Assembly: GCA_938009745.1 (NCBI GenBank)
Contig: CALLII010000007.1
Location: 1-49,803 of the forward strand
Source of the DNA: an uncultured Flavobacteriales bacterium
GTDB lineage: Bacteria; Bacteroidota; Bacteroidia; Flavobacteriales_D; CAJJDF01
Direction: 5' to 3'
Length of the DNA stretch: 49,803 bases
Below are positions 34,702 through 43,198 of this stretch, piece by piece. Below the pieces are notes generated by a model. The model saw only the letters and a list, made by a program, of their open reading frames with translations. It ran no database searches and was not told where the DNA came from. A program made the position numbers and the translations under genes. The first letter of the stretch is position 1; every line of letters begins with the position of its first letter.

Positions 34702-36042
34702 ATGGGAACATTAGTCATTATCGCTCAATTAATTTTAGCACTAGCCATTTTAGTGGTTTTGCATGAATTAGGGCACTTTATTCCTGCAAAATTATTCAAA
34801 ATCAAAGTCGAAAAATTCTATCTGTTTTTCAATCCTTGGTTTTCGCTTTTCAAAATTAAAAAAGGAGAAACCGAATACGGAATTGGTTGGTTGCCACTTG
34901 GAGGTTATGTTAAAATTGCTGGTATGATTGATGAGTCAATGGATACCGACCAAATGAAACAGCCGCCAAAACCAGATGAATTTAGATCCAAACCAACTTG
35001 GCAAAGATTAATAGTAATGATTGGTGGTGTTACTGTAAATATTCTTTTGGCTTTTTTCTTATACTCAATGATTGCTTATTTTTGGGGAAAGGATTACGTT
35101 AAAAATCAAGATTATATTTATGGGATTGAAGTGCTTACAGAAAAACTAGAAGGCGAGAATCTTTTCATGAATGGAGATAAAATTCTTGCTGTAGAAGGGG
35201 AGCCTCTGGATGACTTAATGCAAGCTAATAGCAAAATGCTAATTAACCAAGCCAAAAATTATACAGTTGAAAGAAATGGCGAAATAATTGAAGTTACGAT
35301 TAAAGAGGAAGGAGTTGATTACATGCTAGAAAAGGAGAGCATTGTGTTTAGACCAAGAATTCCATCAATTATAGATTCAGTTTTAGATGGAAGTTTAGCT
35401 AACAAAACCGGCTTAAAAAAAGGGGATAAATTCAACACTATAAATGGAGAAAATGTTGAGATGTATGATGATTTCAGAAAAAAAATTACACTATTAAAAT
35501 CAATGCAAATTGATTCATTTGAAATGGTAGTAAATAGGAATGGAGAATTACTAACCTTATCGGGAGAATTTGATACTTCGTATACATTTGGATTTTATAA
35601 CGTGAGTACTTACAGTGATATTTTCAAAAAAACTCACATTAGCTACACATTTGGAGAGGCAATCCCTGAAGGGTTTAGAATTGCAAAAAAAACTTTGAGT
35701 GATTACATAAGTCAGTTTAAACTTATTTTTACGAAAAAAGAAGCAGTAAAAAAGGTAGGAGGTTTTGGTACTATTGCCAAAATTTTTCCAACTACTTGGG
35801 ACTGGAAAACATTCTGGTCGCGTACTGCATTTTTATCGGTTATTTTAGCTTTCATGAACATACTTCCTATACCAGCCTTGGATGGCGGGCATGTTATGTT
35901 CTTGCTATACGAAATGGTAGCAGGAAGACCACCAAGTGATAGGTTCTTAGAAAAAGCTCAATTATTTGGATTTATGATATTAATGTCTCTTATGCTATTT
36001 GCTAACGGGAATGATGTTTACAGATGGTTTACAGGTAATTAA
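34702..36042 (+). CDS. rseP: Site-2 zinc metalloprotease RseP
   Basis: 446 residues. Intramembrane protease that cleaves membrane-embedded regulators and signal-peptide remnants. Zinc motif HELGH (21-25) in the first helix; third zinc ligand in NILPIPALDGGHVMF near the C-terminus; GWLPLGGYVKIAGM typical of the family; one clear PDZ domain (about 220-290, PSIIDSVLDGSLANKTGLKKGDKFNTING) and a degenerate one before it (ENLFMNGDKILAVEGEPL). About four membrane helices. The target, in Bacteroidota often an anti-sigma factor, cannot be read from the window. Confidence 0.95.
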   Translation: MGTLVIIAQLILALAILVVLHELGHFIPAKLFKIKVEKFYLFFNPWFSLFKIKKGETEYGIGWLPLGGYVKIAGMIDESMDTDQMKQPPKPDEFRSKPTWQRLIVMIGGVTVNILLAFFLYSMIAYFWGKDYVKNQDYIYGIEVLTEKLEGENLFMNGDKILAVEGEPLDDLMQANSKMLINQAKNYTVERNGEIIEVTIKEEGVDYMLEKESIVFRPRIPSIIDSVLDGSLANKTGLKKGDKFNTINGENVEMYDDFRKKITLLKSMQIDSFEMVVNRNGELLTLSGEFDTSYTFGFYNVSTYSDIFKKTHISYTFGEAIPEGFRIAKKTLSDYISQFKLIFTKKEAVKKVGGFGTIAKIFPTTWDWKTFWSRTAFLSVILAFMNILPIPALDGGHVMFLLYEMVAGRPPSDRFLEKAQLFGFMILMSLMLFANGNDVYRWFTGN

Positions 36043-36044
36043 AT

Positions 36045-36212
36045 ATGTTGTATTATACAGGAATAGGAATATTAGTTGTTGTAATAGCATTTTTTATGGC
36101 TGCTACACAAAAGGCTAGAGGATACAATTTTTGGCGATACTTTATCGTTTCCATAGTAATTGTAGCTAGTATTTATATGATGTTAGAAAACTTAGTACTT
36201 AAACCCAAATAA
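36045..36212 (+). CDS. 55-residue two-helix membrane protein
   Basis: Begins 2 nt after the rseP stop. It reads MLYYTGIGILVVVIAFFMAA, a short polar loop (TQKARGYNFWR), a second helix (YFIVSIVIVASIYMML) and ends LENLVLKPK. The close spacing implies cotranscription and translational coupling with rseP. The hairpin-like two-helix shape resembles small accessory membrane proteins, but I do not recognise the family. A real gene is likely because composition, start context and operon spacing agree. Confidence 0.6.
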   Translation: MLYYTGIGILVVVIAFFMAATQKARGYNFWRYFIVSIVIVASIYMMLENLVLKPK

Positions 36213-36300
36213 GTGTTAGATTGATAAAAATCAGTTTTCTAATAGCATAAAATTCGCAAACAAAATTTATCCCTATATTTATTGAACTAACAACTAATAT

Positions 36301-37848
36301 TTGAAGTCACAAAATTTATACTCAACCAAGCAAATATGGAAAACAATCCTTTCCATTGTGGCAATACTAATTATTGGAATTTCTCTCTGGTACAACAATC
36401 GATTGGCACGAGAAATTCAAGATGAAGAGCGATTAAGAGTGAAACTATGGAGTGAAACCGTAAAAAAACAAGCTCAATTAATTAACCTGACCAACCAAAC
36501 CTTTGATCAATTAAAAGCTGAGGAGGAAGATAATATTAAGGATTATACTTTTGCCACAAATGAAATAGCAACAAGAGAATTTAACGATTACACATTTGTA
36601 ATGCATTTCATGTCGAAAGACAATAATATTCCTCTAATTATTGAAACAGCAACCTACAAAGACAATAAGGTGTTACAGTACTTTGAAGGGAGAAATTTAG
36701 AGTCATTAAAAGATTCCATTTTAAACCTACCTTCATTTAAAGATTCACTAAATCAACTATTAAATAATTGGGAAAGAGAAAACAAGAGTATTGAAATAAA
36801 AAGTACTGCTAATCAATCTCAAATATTTCATTTTGGTGATTCTAGATTATTAAAAGTTTTAAAAAATAAAAGAGATTCTTTAATTAATTCTTTTGAAAAT
36901 CAACTGATTTCAAACTCTGCTTCTATTCCAATACTTTATGTAGACTCCGTATCTGGTAAGATAAAACGAACTATAAATATTGACCAAGAAGAAATAAAAG
37001 ACAGCTCAAGTATCGCTAACACAATAGCTCGTATGTCTCAAGAGAATCCAAAAATTAAAATCTCTTTTGGAGAAAATGAAACCGGATTTATCTATTATTC
37101 AGAGTCTAGTTTACTTAAGCAGCTTCGCTCTTACCCTTGGATTCAGTTGGTCATTATATTTTTATTCTTGATGGTTTCCTATTTCTTGTTTAGTACTTTC
37201 CGTAAAGCCGAACAAAACCAAGTTTGGGCAGGAATGGCAAAAGAAACTGCTCACCAATTGGGTACACCACTTTCTTCCTTAATGGCTTGGCTCGAAATTA
37301 TAAAAGCTGATGGAGTACCAGAATCTTCTATTGTGGAGATGAATAAAGACATCAATAGATTGAACACCATTACTGATCGTTTTTCTAAAATTGGTTCAAA
37401 AGTAAAAGCCAAAGAAGAAAATATCTACACTTCGGTAGAGCAATCTATTCATTATTTGAGGGCTCGTGTTTCCAAACAAGTAGATCTTGACTTAAAAGGG
37501 GATAAAAATGCTATTGCAAGTATAAATTCATCCTTGTTTGAGTGGGTAATTGAAAACCTTACCAAAAATGCAATTGATGCCATTCAAGGTAAAAAAGGAA
37601 GTGTTACTTACGAGATTCAGGATTTAGAAAACAAAGTTATTTTGGATGTAACCGATACCGGAAAAGGAATTCCTTCCGCTAGTTTTAAATCTATTTTTAA
37701 TCCAGGATACTCTACCAAAGAAAGAGGTTGGGGATTAGGATTAAGTCTTGTAAAACGAATTGTAGAAGAACAATTGAAAGGAAAAATATACGTTCTTAAT
37801 TCTAAAATAGACCAAGGAACTACGTTTAGAATAATATTGAAAAAGTAA
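36301..37848 (+). CDS. Membrane sensor histidine kinase (orphan)
   Basis: 515 residues. A TTG start at 36301 is the only plausible start: it directly precedes a Lys/Ser-rich tail and the first membrane helix (TILSIVAILIIGISLWY). A periplasmic sensor region of about 235 residues (35-275) follows, then a second helix (WIQLVIIFLFLMVSYFLF), the HisKA domain with phospho-acceptor H318 in MAKETAHQLGTPLSSLMAWLEI, and a HATPase domain (WVIENLTKNAIDAI, VTDTGKGIPSASF, GWGLGLSLVKRIV). No response regulator is adjacent. The HQLGTP wording in place of the usual HExRTP is seen in a Bacteroidota kinase subgroup. Confidence 0.9.
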   Translation: MKSQNLYSTKQIWKTILSIVAILIIGISLWYNNRLAREIQDEERLRVKLWSETVKKQAQLINLTNQTFDQLKAEEEDNIKDYTFATNEIATREFNDYTFVMHFMSKDNNIPLIIETATYKDNKVLQYFEGRNLESLKDSILNLPSFKDSLNQLLNNWERENKSIEIKSTANQSQIFHFGDSRLLKVLKNKRDSLINSFENQLISNSASIPILYVDSVSGKIKRTINIDQEEIKDSSSIANTIARMSQENPKIKISFGENETGFIYYSESSLLKQLRSYPWIQLVIIFLFLMVSYFLFSTFRKAEQNQVWAGMAKETAHQLGTPLSSLMAWLEIIKADGVPESSIVEMNKDINRLNTITDRFSKIGSKVKAKEENIYTSVEQSIHYLRARVSKQVDLDLKGDKNAIASINSSLFEWVIENLTKNAIDAIQGKKGSVTYEIQDLENKVILDVTDTGKGIPSASFKSIFNPGYSTKERGWGLGLSLVKRIVEEQLKGKIYVLNSKIDQGTTFRIILKK

Positions 37849-37860
37849 AAAAACTAACAA

Positions 37861-37938
37861 TGTCATTCCTGCGAAGGCAGGAATCTTATTCATCAGGCTG
37901 ATTCTCGTATTTAGATTCCTGCCTTCGCAGGAATGACA
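37861..37938. repeat. 78-bp palindromic repeat element with nested hairpins
   Basis: The 26-nt left arm (37861-37886) is perfectly complementary to the right arm (37913-37938), with a 26-nt spacer. Each arm is itself a hairpin: ATTCCTGC-GAAG-GCAGGAAT. The arm core resembles the ATTCC-x-GGAAT type palindromes (dRS3/REP-like) known as dispersed repeats in several bacteria. It lies in the 109-bp gap between the histidine kinase and the next gene, and its base composition differs from the AT-rich surroundings. It may also stop or attenuate read-through transcription. Confidence 0.85.
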
Positions 37939-37957
37939 AAAAAAACTTATTATACAA

Positions 37958-38419
37958 ATGCCAATTTACAGAGAACTTACCCTAGATGAACTAAAACATT
38001 TTGAACAAGAATTTAAAGAGTTTTTAGCTGTAAACGGAATAGATGCAGACTTGTGGAAACAGATTAAAACTGACGACCAAGACAAAGTAAATAAACTTAT
38101 ATCAAGTTTTAGTGATGTCATTTATAACTCAGTTTTACTAAAACTAGAATATGTGGAGTTTGCCACAGAACATGATATCAAATACTTTTATTATGGAAAA
38201 GAAAAAGCGGATCTAATAGGATTGGAAAGTGAAGAAGTTACTTTCACAAATCCTGCAGAAGTAATAAAAGCTATTGAAGAAAAAAAGGTTTCAATAAAAT
38301 CATATCGAACCTCAAAAGCTTATACCCAAAAGCGTGAAGAAGAATTATTCTACATGATTAAAAATGGCTGCCAACCCTCTGATGGAAAAATGTTTAAATT
38401 ACTTTCCTCGGTTGTTTGA
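37958..38419 (+). CDS. DUF6495-like conserved protein of Bacteroidota
   Basis: 153 residues, soluble and acidic with no signal or membrane segment. The order MPIYRELTLDELKHFEQEFKEFLAVNGI, then LWKQIKTDD, VIYNSVLLKLEYVEF and a C-terminal TSKAYTQKREEELFYMIKNG matches from memory the flavobacterial DUF6495 family. Function unknown. The gene lies between the palindromic repeat and the M28 lipoprotein gene, and its stop is 68 nt before the latter's start. Confidence 0.65.
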   Translation: MPIYRELTLDELKHFEQEFKEFLAVNGIDADLWKQIKTDDQDKVNKLISSFSDVIYNSVLLKLEYVEFATEHDIKYFYYGKEKADLIGLESEEVTFTNPAEVIKAIEEKKVSIKSYRTSKAYTQKREEELFYMIKNGCQPSDGKMFKLLSSVV

Positions 38420-38487
38420 TTTACCTTTCTGTCTTAAAATATATTAACCTTATATTTGAAAAATTAAATCATCAAAAAATAAAATCC

Positions 38488-39465
38488 ATGCAAAGAATTA
38501 TCACAATCCTCTCACTATCAATTGTTTTTTATGGATGTAAAATGAATGTTACAACCTCAACAACAGAAAACAAAACCGAGGTTAACCCTGAATTAAACAC
38601 AATAATCAACTCTGAGTTAATTACAAAACACATAACTACCCTAGCATCTGATGAGATGGAAGGCAGAAAGTCGGGAACCGAAGGGATTGAAAAAGCCGCT
38701 CAATATATTGAAGGTGAGTTTGAAAGAATTGGATTAACAAGCTACAGTAATCTTCCAAAATTCCGTCAAAATTTTAGAACCAAAGGATTAGATTTATTTA
38801 ATGTAATTGGAGTTTTAGAAGGAAAAAGTAAAAAGGATGAATTTGTAGTAGTTTCGGGACATTACGATCATTTAGGTGTAATTAAAAATGGAGAAGGCGA
38901 TAACATTTATAATGGTGCTGATGATGATGCTTCTGGTATCTCGGCAGTTTTAGCACTTGCCGAATACTTTAAGAAAACTGGCAAAAACGAACGAACAATC
39001 ATTTTTATAGCATTCACAGGCGAAGAAATGGGATTGCTAGGTTCTACTTATTTTGGAAAAGACATTGACGCCTCTAAATTTATTGCAGGAATAAATATCG
39101 AAATGATTGGAAAAGAATCTAAATTTGGACCTAAAACTGCCTGGTTAACAGGATTTAAACGCTCAACTTTTGGTACAATAGTTCAGAAAAACTTAAAAGG
39201 AAGTGGTTACAAATTGTACCCAGATCCTTACAAAAGACTTCAATTGTTTTATAGATCGGATAATGCTTCATTGGCTGAATTGGGAATTCCTGCTCATACT
39301 TTTTCTACAGGACCAATTGATACTGACGAGCATTACCACAAAGTTTCTGATGAAGTAAGCACACTAAATATGGAAACTATCACTGAAACAGTGAGAGCAA
39401 TTGCAATAGGAACACAAAGCATTATGGATGGAACGGATACTCCATCAAGAGTAACTTTGAAATAA
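38488..39465 (+). CDS. M28-family metallopeptidase lipoprotein
   Basis: 325 residues from the ATG at 38488, chosen because a lipoprotein signal (MQRIITILSLSIVFYGC, lipidated Cys 17) begins there; an in-frame TTG at 38416 overlaps the previous gene and is rejected. The zinc aminopeptidase domain has H in VVSGHYDHLGV, bridging D in YNGADDDASGISAVL, the catalytic Glu pair in AFTGEEMGLLGS, and the last His in HYHKVSDE. Cleaves N-terminal residues from peptides in the envelope. It converges with dxs; the two stops are only 3 nt apart. Confidence 0.92.
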   Translation: MQRIITILSLSIVFYGCKMNVTTSTTENKTEVNPELNTIINSELITKHITTLASDEMEGRKSGTEGIEKAAQYIEGEFERIGLTSYSNLPKFRQNFRTKGLDLFNVIGVLEGKSKKDEFVVVSGHYDHLGVIKNGEGDNIYNGADDDASGISAVLALAEYFKKTGKNERTIIFIAFTGEEMGLLGSTYFGKDIDASKFIAGINIEMIGKESKFGPKTAWLTGFKRSTFGTIVQKNLKGSGYKLYPDPYKRLQLFYRSDNASLAELGIPAHTFSTGPIDTDEHYHKVSDEVSTLNMETITETVRAIAIGTQSIMDGTDTPSRVTLK

Positions 39466-39468
39466 GAA

Positions 39469-41406
39469 TTATTGGTTTATCGCCTTAACTTTAGAAGATG
39501 ATTTAACCATTTTCTCAGCAGTTTCAAAAATAGACTGTGCATCAAAACCACACTCTTTATATAACTCGGCTTGAGTTCCGTGCTCAATAAACTTATCAGG
39601 AATCCCTAATCGCTTAACCTGAGCCTGGTAGCCATTGTCAGTCATAAACTCTACCACAGCAGTACCTAAACCGCCAACAATAGTTCCGTCTTCCACGGTA
39701 ATTACTTTATCAAATTTGCTAAATACTTCGTGTAAAATAGTTTCGTCAATTGGTTTCAAGAAACGCATATCATAATGAGCAGCACTAATTCCTTTTTCCT
39801 GAAACTGGTTTTCAATTTTAGCAATGAAAGTTCCTGTAATTCCAATAGTTAAAATGGCAATATCAGTTCCGCTTTTCAGTTTTCTTCCTTGCCCAATAGT
39901 TAACTTTTGCATTGGTTTTTTCCAGTCTGGAGTAATTCCTTTCCCTCTAGGGTAACGAATAGAAAATGGCCCACATTCATCTGCTTGAGCAGTAAACATT
40001 AAGTTCCTTAATTCCAATTCATCCATTGGTGCAGAAACTGTCATGTTAGGAATGCATCTCATGTAAGCTAAATCGTAAGCTCCATGGTGAGTTGGTCCAT
40101 CTGCTCCAACTAATCCTCCTCTATCCAAACAAAATACTACATTCAAATTTTGTATTGCAACATCATGCAATACCTGATCGTAGGCTCTTTGCATAAACGT
40201 AGAATAAATATTACAGTAAGGAACCATACCTTGTGTAGCTAATCCTGCAGAAAAAGTAACAGCATGCTGTTCTGCAATCCCTACATCAAAGGCTCTTTCT
40301 GGCATTGCTTTCATCATAATGTTCAATGAACATCCAGAAGGCATTGCAGGAGTTACTCCTGTAATTTTATCGTTTTTTTCTGCTAACTCAACAATGGTAT
40401 GCCCAAATACATCTTGAAATTTAGGTGCATCAGTTGATTTTGGTAAAACCTTTACAATTTCACCAGTTTCCTTATTAAATAATCCTGGAGCGTGCCACAC
40501 AGTAGTATCACCATCTTCAGCAGGTTTAAATCCTTTTCCTTTTTCTGTTAAGCAATGAACAATTTTTGGTCCAGGTAAGTGTTTTATTTCTTCAAATAAC
40601 TTTACCAATGCTTGTGAATCATGTCCATCAATTGGTCCAAAATATCTAAAATTCAGTGACTCAAAAAAGTTGCTTTTTTGATAAATACTTCCTTTAAGTG
40701 CATCACTTACTTTATGCACAATTTGCTGAGCACTAGTGCCAAATGTACTTAATTTCCCTAATAAATTCCATACTTCATCCTTTACCTTATTGTAAGGTTG
40801 TGAAGCAGAAAGATCTCTCAAATATTCTTTTAAAGCTCCTACATTTGGATCGATAGACATACAATTATCGTTCAATACAACAATCATGTTAGAGTTTTCA
40901 ATTCCTCCGTGATTCAATCCTTCAAATGCTAACCCACCAGTCATAGCACCATCTCCAATCACAGCAATGTGCTGTCTTTCATGCTCTCCTTTAAGTTGAC
41001 TTGCAACAGCCATTCCTAATGCAGCCGAAACCGAAGTGGAAGAGTGACCCACACCAAAAGTATCGTATTCACTTTCACTTCTTTTTGGAAAACCACTAAT
41101 TCCTTTGTAAATTCTGTTGGTATCAAAAACGTCTTTACGTCCAGTAATGATTTTGTGTCCATAGGCTTGGTGACCTACATCCCAAACTAACTGGTCGTAT
41201 GGAGTATTAAATACATAATGTATTGCTGAAGTTAATTCAACAACTCCTAAACTTGCTCCAAAATGTCCTCCTTTTTCAGAAACGACATCCACAATAAATT
41301 GCCTCAATTCTTTACAAAACTGTGGTAATTGTTCTGGTGAAACCAGTTTTTTTAAGTCCTCAGGACTATTGATTTTAGAGAGTAATTCTCCTGCTTGAAA
41401 AGGCAT
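39469..41406 (-). CDS. dxs: 1-deoxy-D-xylulose-5-phosphate synthase Dxs
   Basis: 645 residues, full length. Thiamine-diphosphate enzyme that joins pyruvate and glyceraldehyde 3-phosphate, the first and usually rate-setting step of the MEP pathway; DXP also feeds thiamine and pyridoxal synthesis. Motifs: KGGHFGASLGVVELTSAIHYVF, WDVGHQAYGHKI, TPP/Mg motif GDGAMTGGLAFEGLNHGG (about 153-170), GLATQGMVPYCNIYSTFMQRAYDQ, DRGGLVGADGPTHHGAYDL, and the C-terminal transketolase-like domain. A 103-nt gap separates it from the small gene upstream. Confidence 0.97.
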   Translation of the reverse strand: MPFQAGELLSKINSPEDLKKLVSPEQLPQFCKELRQFIVDVVSEKGGHFGASLGVVELTSAIHYVFNTPYDQLVWDVGHQAYGHKIITGRKDVFDTNRIYKGISGFPKRSESEYDTFGVGHSSTSVSAALGMAVASQLKGEHERQHIAVIGDGAMTGGLAFEGLNHGGIENSNMIVVLNDNCMSIDPNVGALKEYLRDLSASQPYNKVKDEVWNLLGKLSTFGTSAQQIVHKVSDALKGSIYQKSNFFESLNFRYFGPIDGHDSQALVKLFEEIKHLPGPKIVHCLTEKGKGFKPAEDGDTTVWHAPGLFNKETGEIVKVLPKSTDAPKFQDVFGHTIVELAEKNDKITGVTPAMPSGCSLNIMMKAMPERAFDVGIAEQHAVTFSAGLATQGMVPYCNIYSTFMQRAYDQVLHDVAIQNLNVVFCLDRGGLVGADGPTHHGAYDLAYMRCIPNMTVSAPMDELELRNLMFTAQADECGPFSIRYPRGKGITPDWKKPMQKLTIGQGRKLKSGTDIAILTIGITGTFIAKIENQFQEKGISAAHYDMRFLKPIDETILHEVFSKFDKVITVEDGTIVGGLGTAVVEFMTDNGYQAQVKRLGIPDKFIEHGTQAELYKECGFDAQSIFETAEKMVKSSSKVKAINQ

Positions 41407-41509
41407 ATTTTCTTAGTTTTCTTTCAGAAACTAAAGATAGATTAAATTATTGTGAAATTCCATTACGTTTAACATTTATTATGAAATGCTAAACAGATAT
41501 TTTTATTAC

Positions 41510-41800
41510 TTAAATAGCTAAAGAAACTATTCTTTGTATGGGAATAAAAACTCCTTTTTTTAGTAAAATATGCTCTTTACCAACTGCCCAAATTGTTGTG
41601 AAAACTGATTTTAATCCTTCTTCATCTTGAAAAATAATTTCAATTTTATTGTGAAATAAATTTCCAAGTTTCTCAGCATCATGCAATTTCTTAAAAAGAC
41701 CTTTTCTCTCTTCAGCAGTTCTTAACTTAATTGGCTTACTAGGGAATTTCAAATTTGAAACTTCCTCTTTTTCAATTCGTTTTGTGATCATAGTTCCCAT
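41510..41800 (-). CDS. Small conserved hypothetical protein downstream of tilS
   Basis: 96 residues, basic at the N-terminus and beta-rich at the C-terminus. The start may be at 41791 (MITKRIEKEEV), three codons in. The sequence runs through RTAEERKGLFKKLHDAEKLGN (helical, charged) to VFTTIWAVGKEHILLKKGVFIP and ends IQRIVSLAI, with no membrane segment. Its 5' end overlaps the tilS 3' end by about 29 nt (20 from the second start), so the two are cotranscribed and probably translationally coupled. I recall similar uncharacterised proteins in Bacteroidota; function unknown. Confidence 0.75.
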   Translation of the reverse strand: MGTMITKRIEKEEVSNLKFPSKPIKLRTAEERKGLFKKLHDAEKLGNLFHNKIEIIFQDEEGLKSVFTTIWAVGKEHILLKKGVFIPIQRIVSLAI

Positions 41801-43139
41801 TTTCTTCTTCTAATTTTAAAGTTAAAACACTTATTGTTGAAGAAGAAATTTTATACTTTTCGCTTGACCTGTGTCCTACTAGCCAAATAATCTCGTTATT
41901 TGATAGCAACACAAAAGTTTTTTCTTTGTCAAACTGCGATACTTTATTATCAATTAAATAATCGCTTACTTTCTTCTTTCCTTTCATACCAAAAGGCTGA
42001 AAAACATCTCCATTTTTCCATTTTCGTATCTCTAGTGGAAAAGTTAATTTCTCTTCGTCTAAATATGCGAAATTGGAATCTTTTTTAATGTCAATTTCTT
42101 CTTTTGATATGGAGTTTAACGCAAGAATAACGGGATAGGTTACATTTTTATCCAACTTATTAATAAAAACAGAGTCAGAACTCAAGCTTTTTATTGGAGA
42201 TATTATCAATTTACCCCTATTAATTAAGAGAATATGAGAGTCAGAAAAAAACTGTTTCCCAGTGTTATTTTCTTCAACAACAGTAGTATACAACTGACCA
42301 ACTATCGAAAAATTAAATCCAAATCTGTTCAACCATTCGAACAAAGTATTTTTGGAATTGGGCAACTGAAGTAATTTTGGAATATCCATAAAAAACAACT
42401 CGCCTTTAGTGGAAATTATATCTTTGGAAAGCTCTTTTTCTATTGAAGTTTGATACACATCATTCACCACTTTTAAATTAGCAATATTAGTTGCCATAGT
42501 ATGGTCCAAACCCGGATTTAACTCCTCTAAAAGAGGAATAACCATATTCCGAATTTTATTACGCGAATAATCATTAGATGCATTACTTACATCATTTCTA
42601 AATGTCACCTTGTTATCAGCAGAATATTTTAAAATGGATTTTTTAGAAACCGAAAGCATGGGTCTCAAAATATTTTTGGTGAGCAATTCCATGCCTGAAA
42701 TTCCCTTAATCCCAGTTCCTCTTGTTAGGTTAAGTAATATGGTTTCAATGTTATCATTTAAATGATGAGCAGTAACTAAATAATGGAATTTATGCTCCAG
42801 CAATAATTCTTGGAACCAGTTATAACGCAAATCTCTTGCAGCCATCTGAGTAGAACACTTCTGTTTTTTTTTATAGCCTCCTACATCAAAGGATTCGCAA
42901 TAAAAATCTACGCCAAATTTTTCAGATTGAGCTCTAACTAGCATTTCATCTTCAACAGAATCAGCTCCTCTTAAGTTAAAATTACAATGAGCAACTTTAA
43001 AGTGTAATCCTAACGAATTAAAAATATGCATAAGCACCATAGAATCAACCCCTCCACTAACTGCAAGTAAGTATACCTTCTCTTTATAATCGGGAAGTGA
43101 AGCTAAAGTCTGCTTTATATGTTCTTTAATTGATTCCAT
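41772..43139 (-). CDS. tilS: tRNA(Ile)-lysidine synthase TilS
   Basis: 455 residues. Converts the wobble cytidine of tRNA-Ile (CAU) to lysidine so that it reads AUA; essential in most bacteria. PP-loop LLAVSGGVDSMVL (about 24-36) for ATP, then HCNFNLRGADS and MAARDLRYNWFQELL; LVTAHHLNDNIETILLNLTRGTG is the family core. A C-terminal TilS domain follows, with WKNGDVFQPFGMKGKKKVSDYLIDNK and IIWLVGHRSSEKYKI. The length suits the long form of the enzyme. The start codon directly abuts the T-run of a hairpin terminator, so transcription from upstream may depend on read-through. Confidence 0.95.
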   Translation of the reverse strand: MESIKEHIKQTLASLPDYKEKVYLLAVSGGVDSMVLMHIFNSLGLHFKVAHCNFNLRGADSVEDEMLVRAQSEKFGVDFYCESFDVGGYKKKQKCSTQMAARDLRYNWFQELLLEHKFHYLVTAHHLNDNIETILLNLTRGTGIKGISGMELLTKNILRPMLSVSKKSILKYSADNKVTFRNDVSNASNDYSRNKIRNMVIPLLEELNPGLDHTMATNIANLKVVNDVYQTSIEKELSKDIISTKGELFFMDIPKLLQLPNSKNTLFEWLNRFGFNFSIVGQLYTTVVEENNTGKQFFSDSHILLINRGKLIISPIKSLSSDSVFINKLDKNVTYPVILALNSISKEEIDIKKDSNFAYLDEEKLTFPLEIRKWKNGDVFQPFGMKGKKKVSDYLIDNKVSQFDKEKTFVLLSNNEIIWLVGHRSSEKYKISSSTISVLTLKLEEENGNYDHKTN

Positions 43140-43172
43140 AAAAAAAAGCCACCTCGAAATAACGAGATGGCT
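43140..43172 (-). terminator. Terminator of the YceI gene, abutting the tilS start
   Basis: AGCCACCTCG pairs with CGAGATGGCT with one mismatch. The A-run at 43140-43147 is a T-run in minus orientation, correctly placed after the yceI-like gene that stops at 43199. The run ends exactly where the tilS ATG (43137-43139) begins. Confidence 0.8.
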
Positions 43173-43198
43173 AAAATTACAATTTCTTAGACGATTTT

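Noticed and set aside
37861-37938. The palindrome as a simple rho-independent terminator of the histidine kinase gene
   Set aside because: It is followed by an A-run rather than a T-run on the plus strand, and its nested 26-nt arms exceed a normal terminator.
38416-38487. Upstream in-frame TTG start of the M28 lipoprotein gene
   Set aside because: It overlaps the previous stop codon and would bury the lipoprotein signal peptide behind 24 extra residues.
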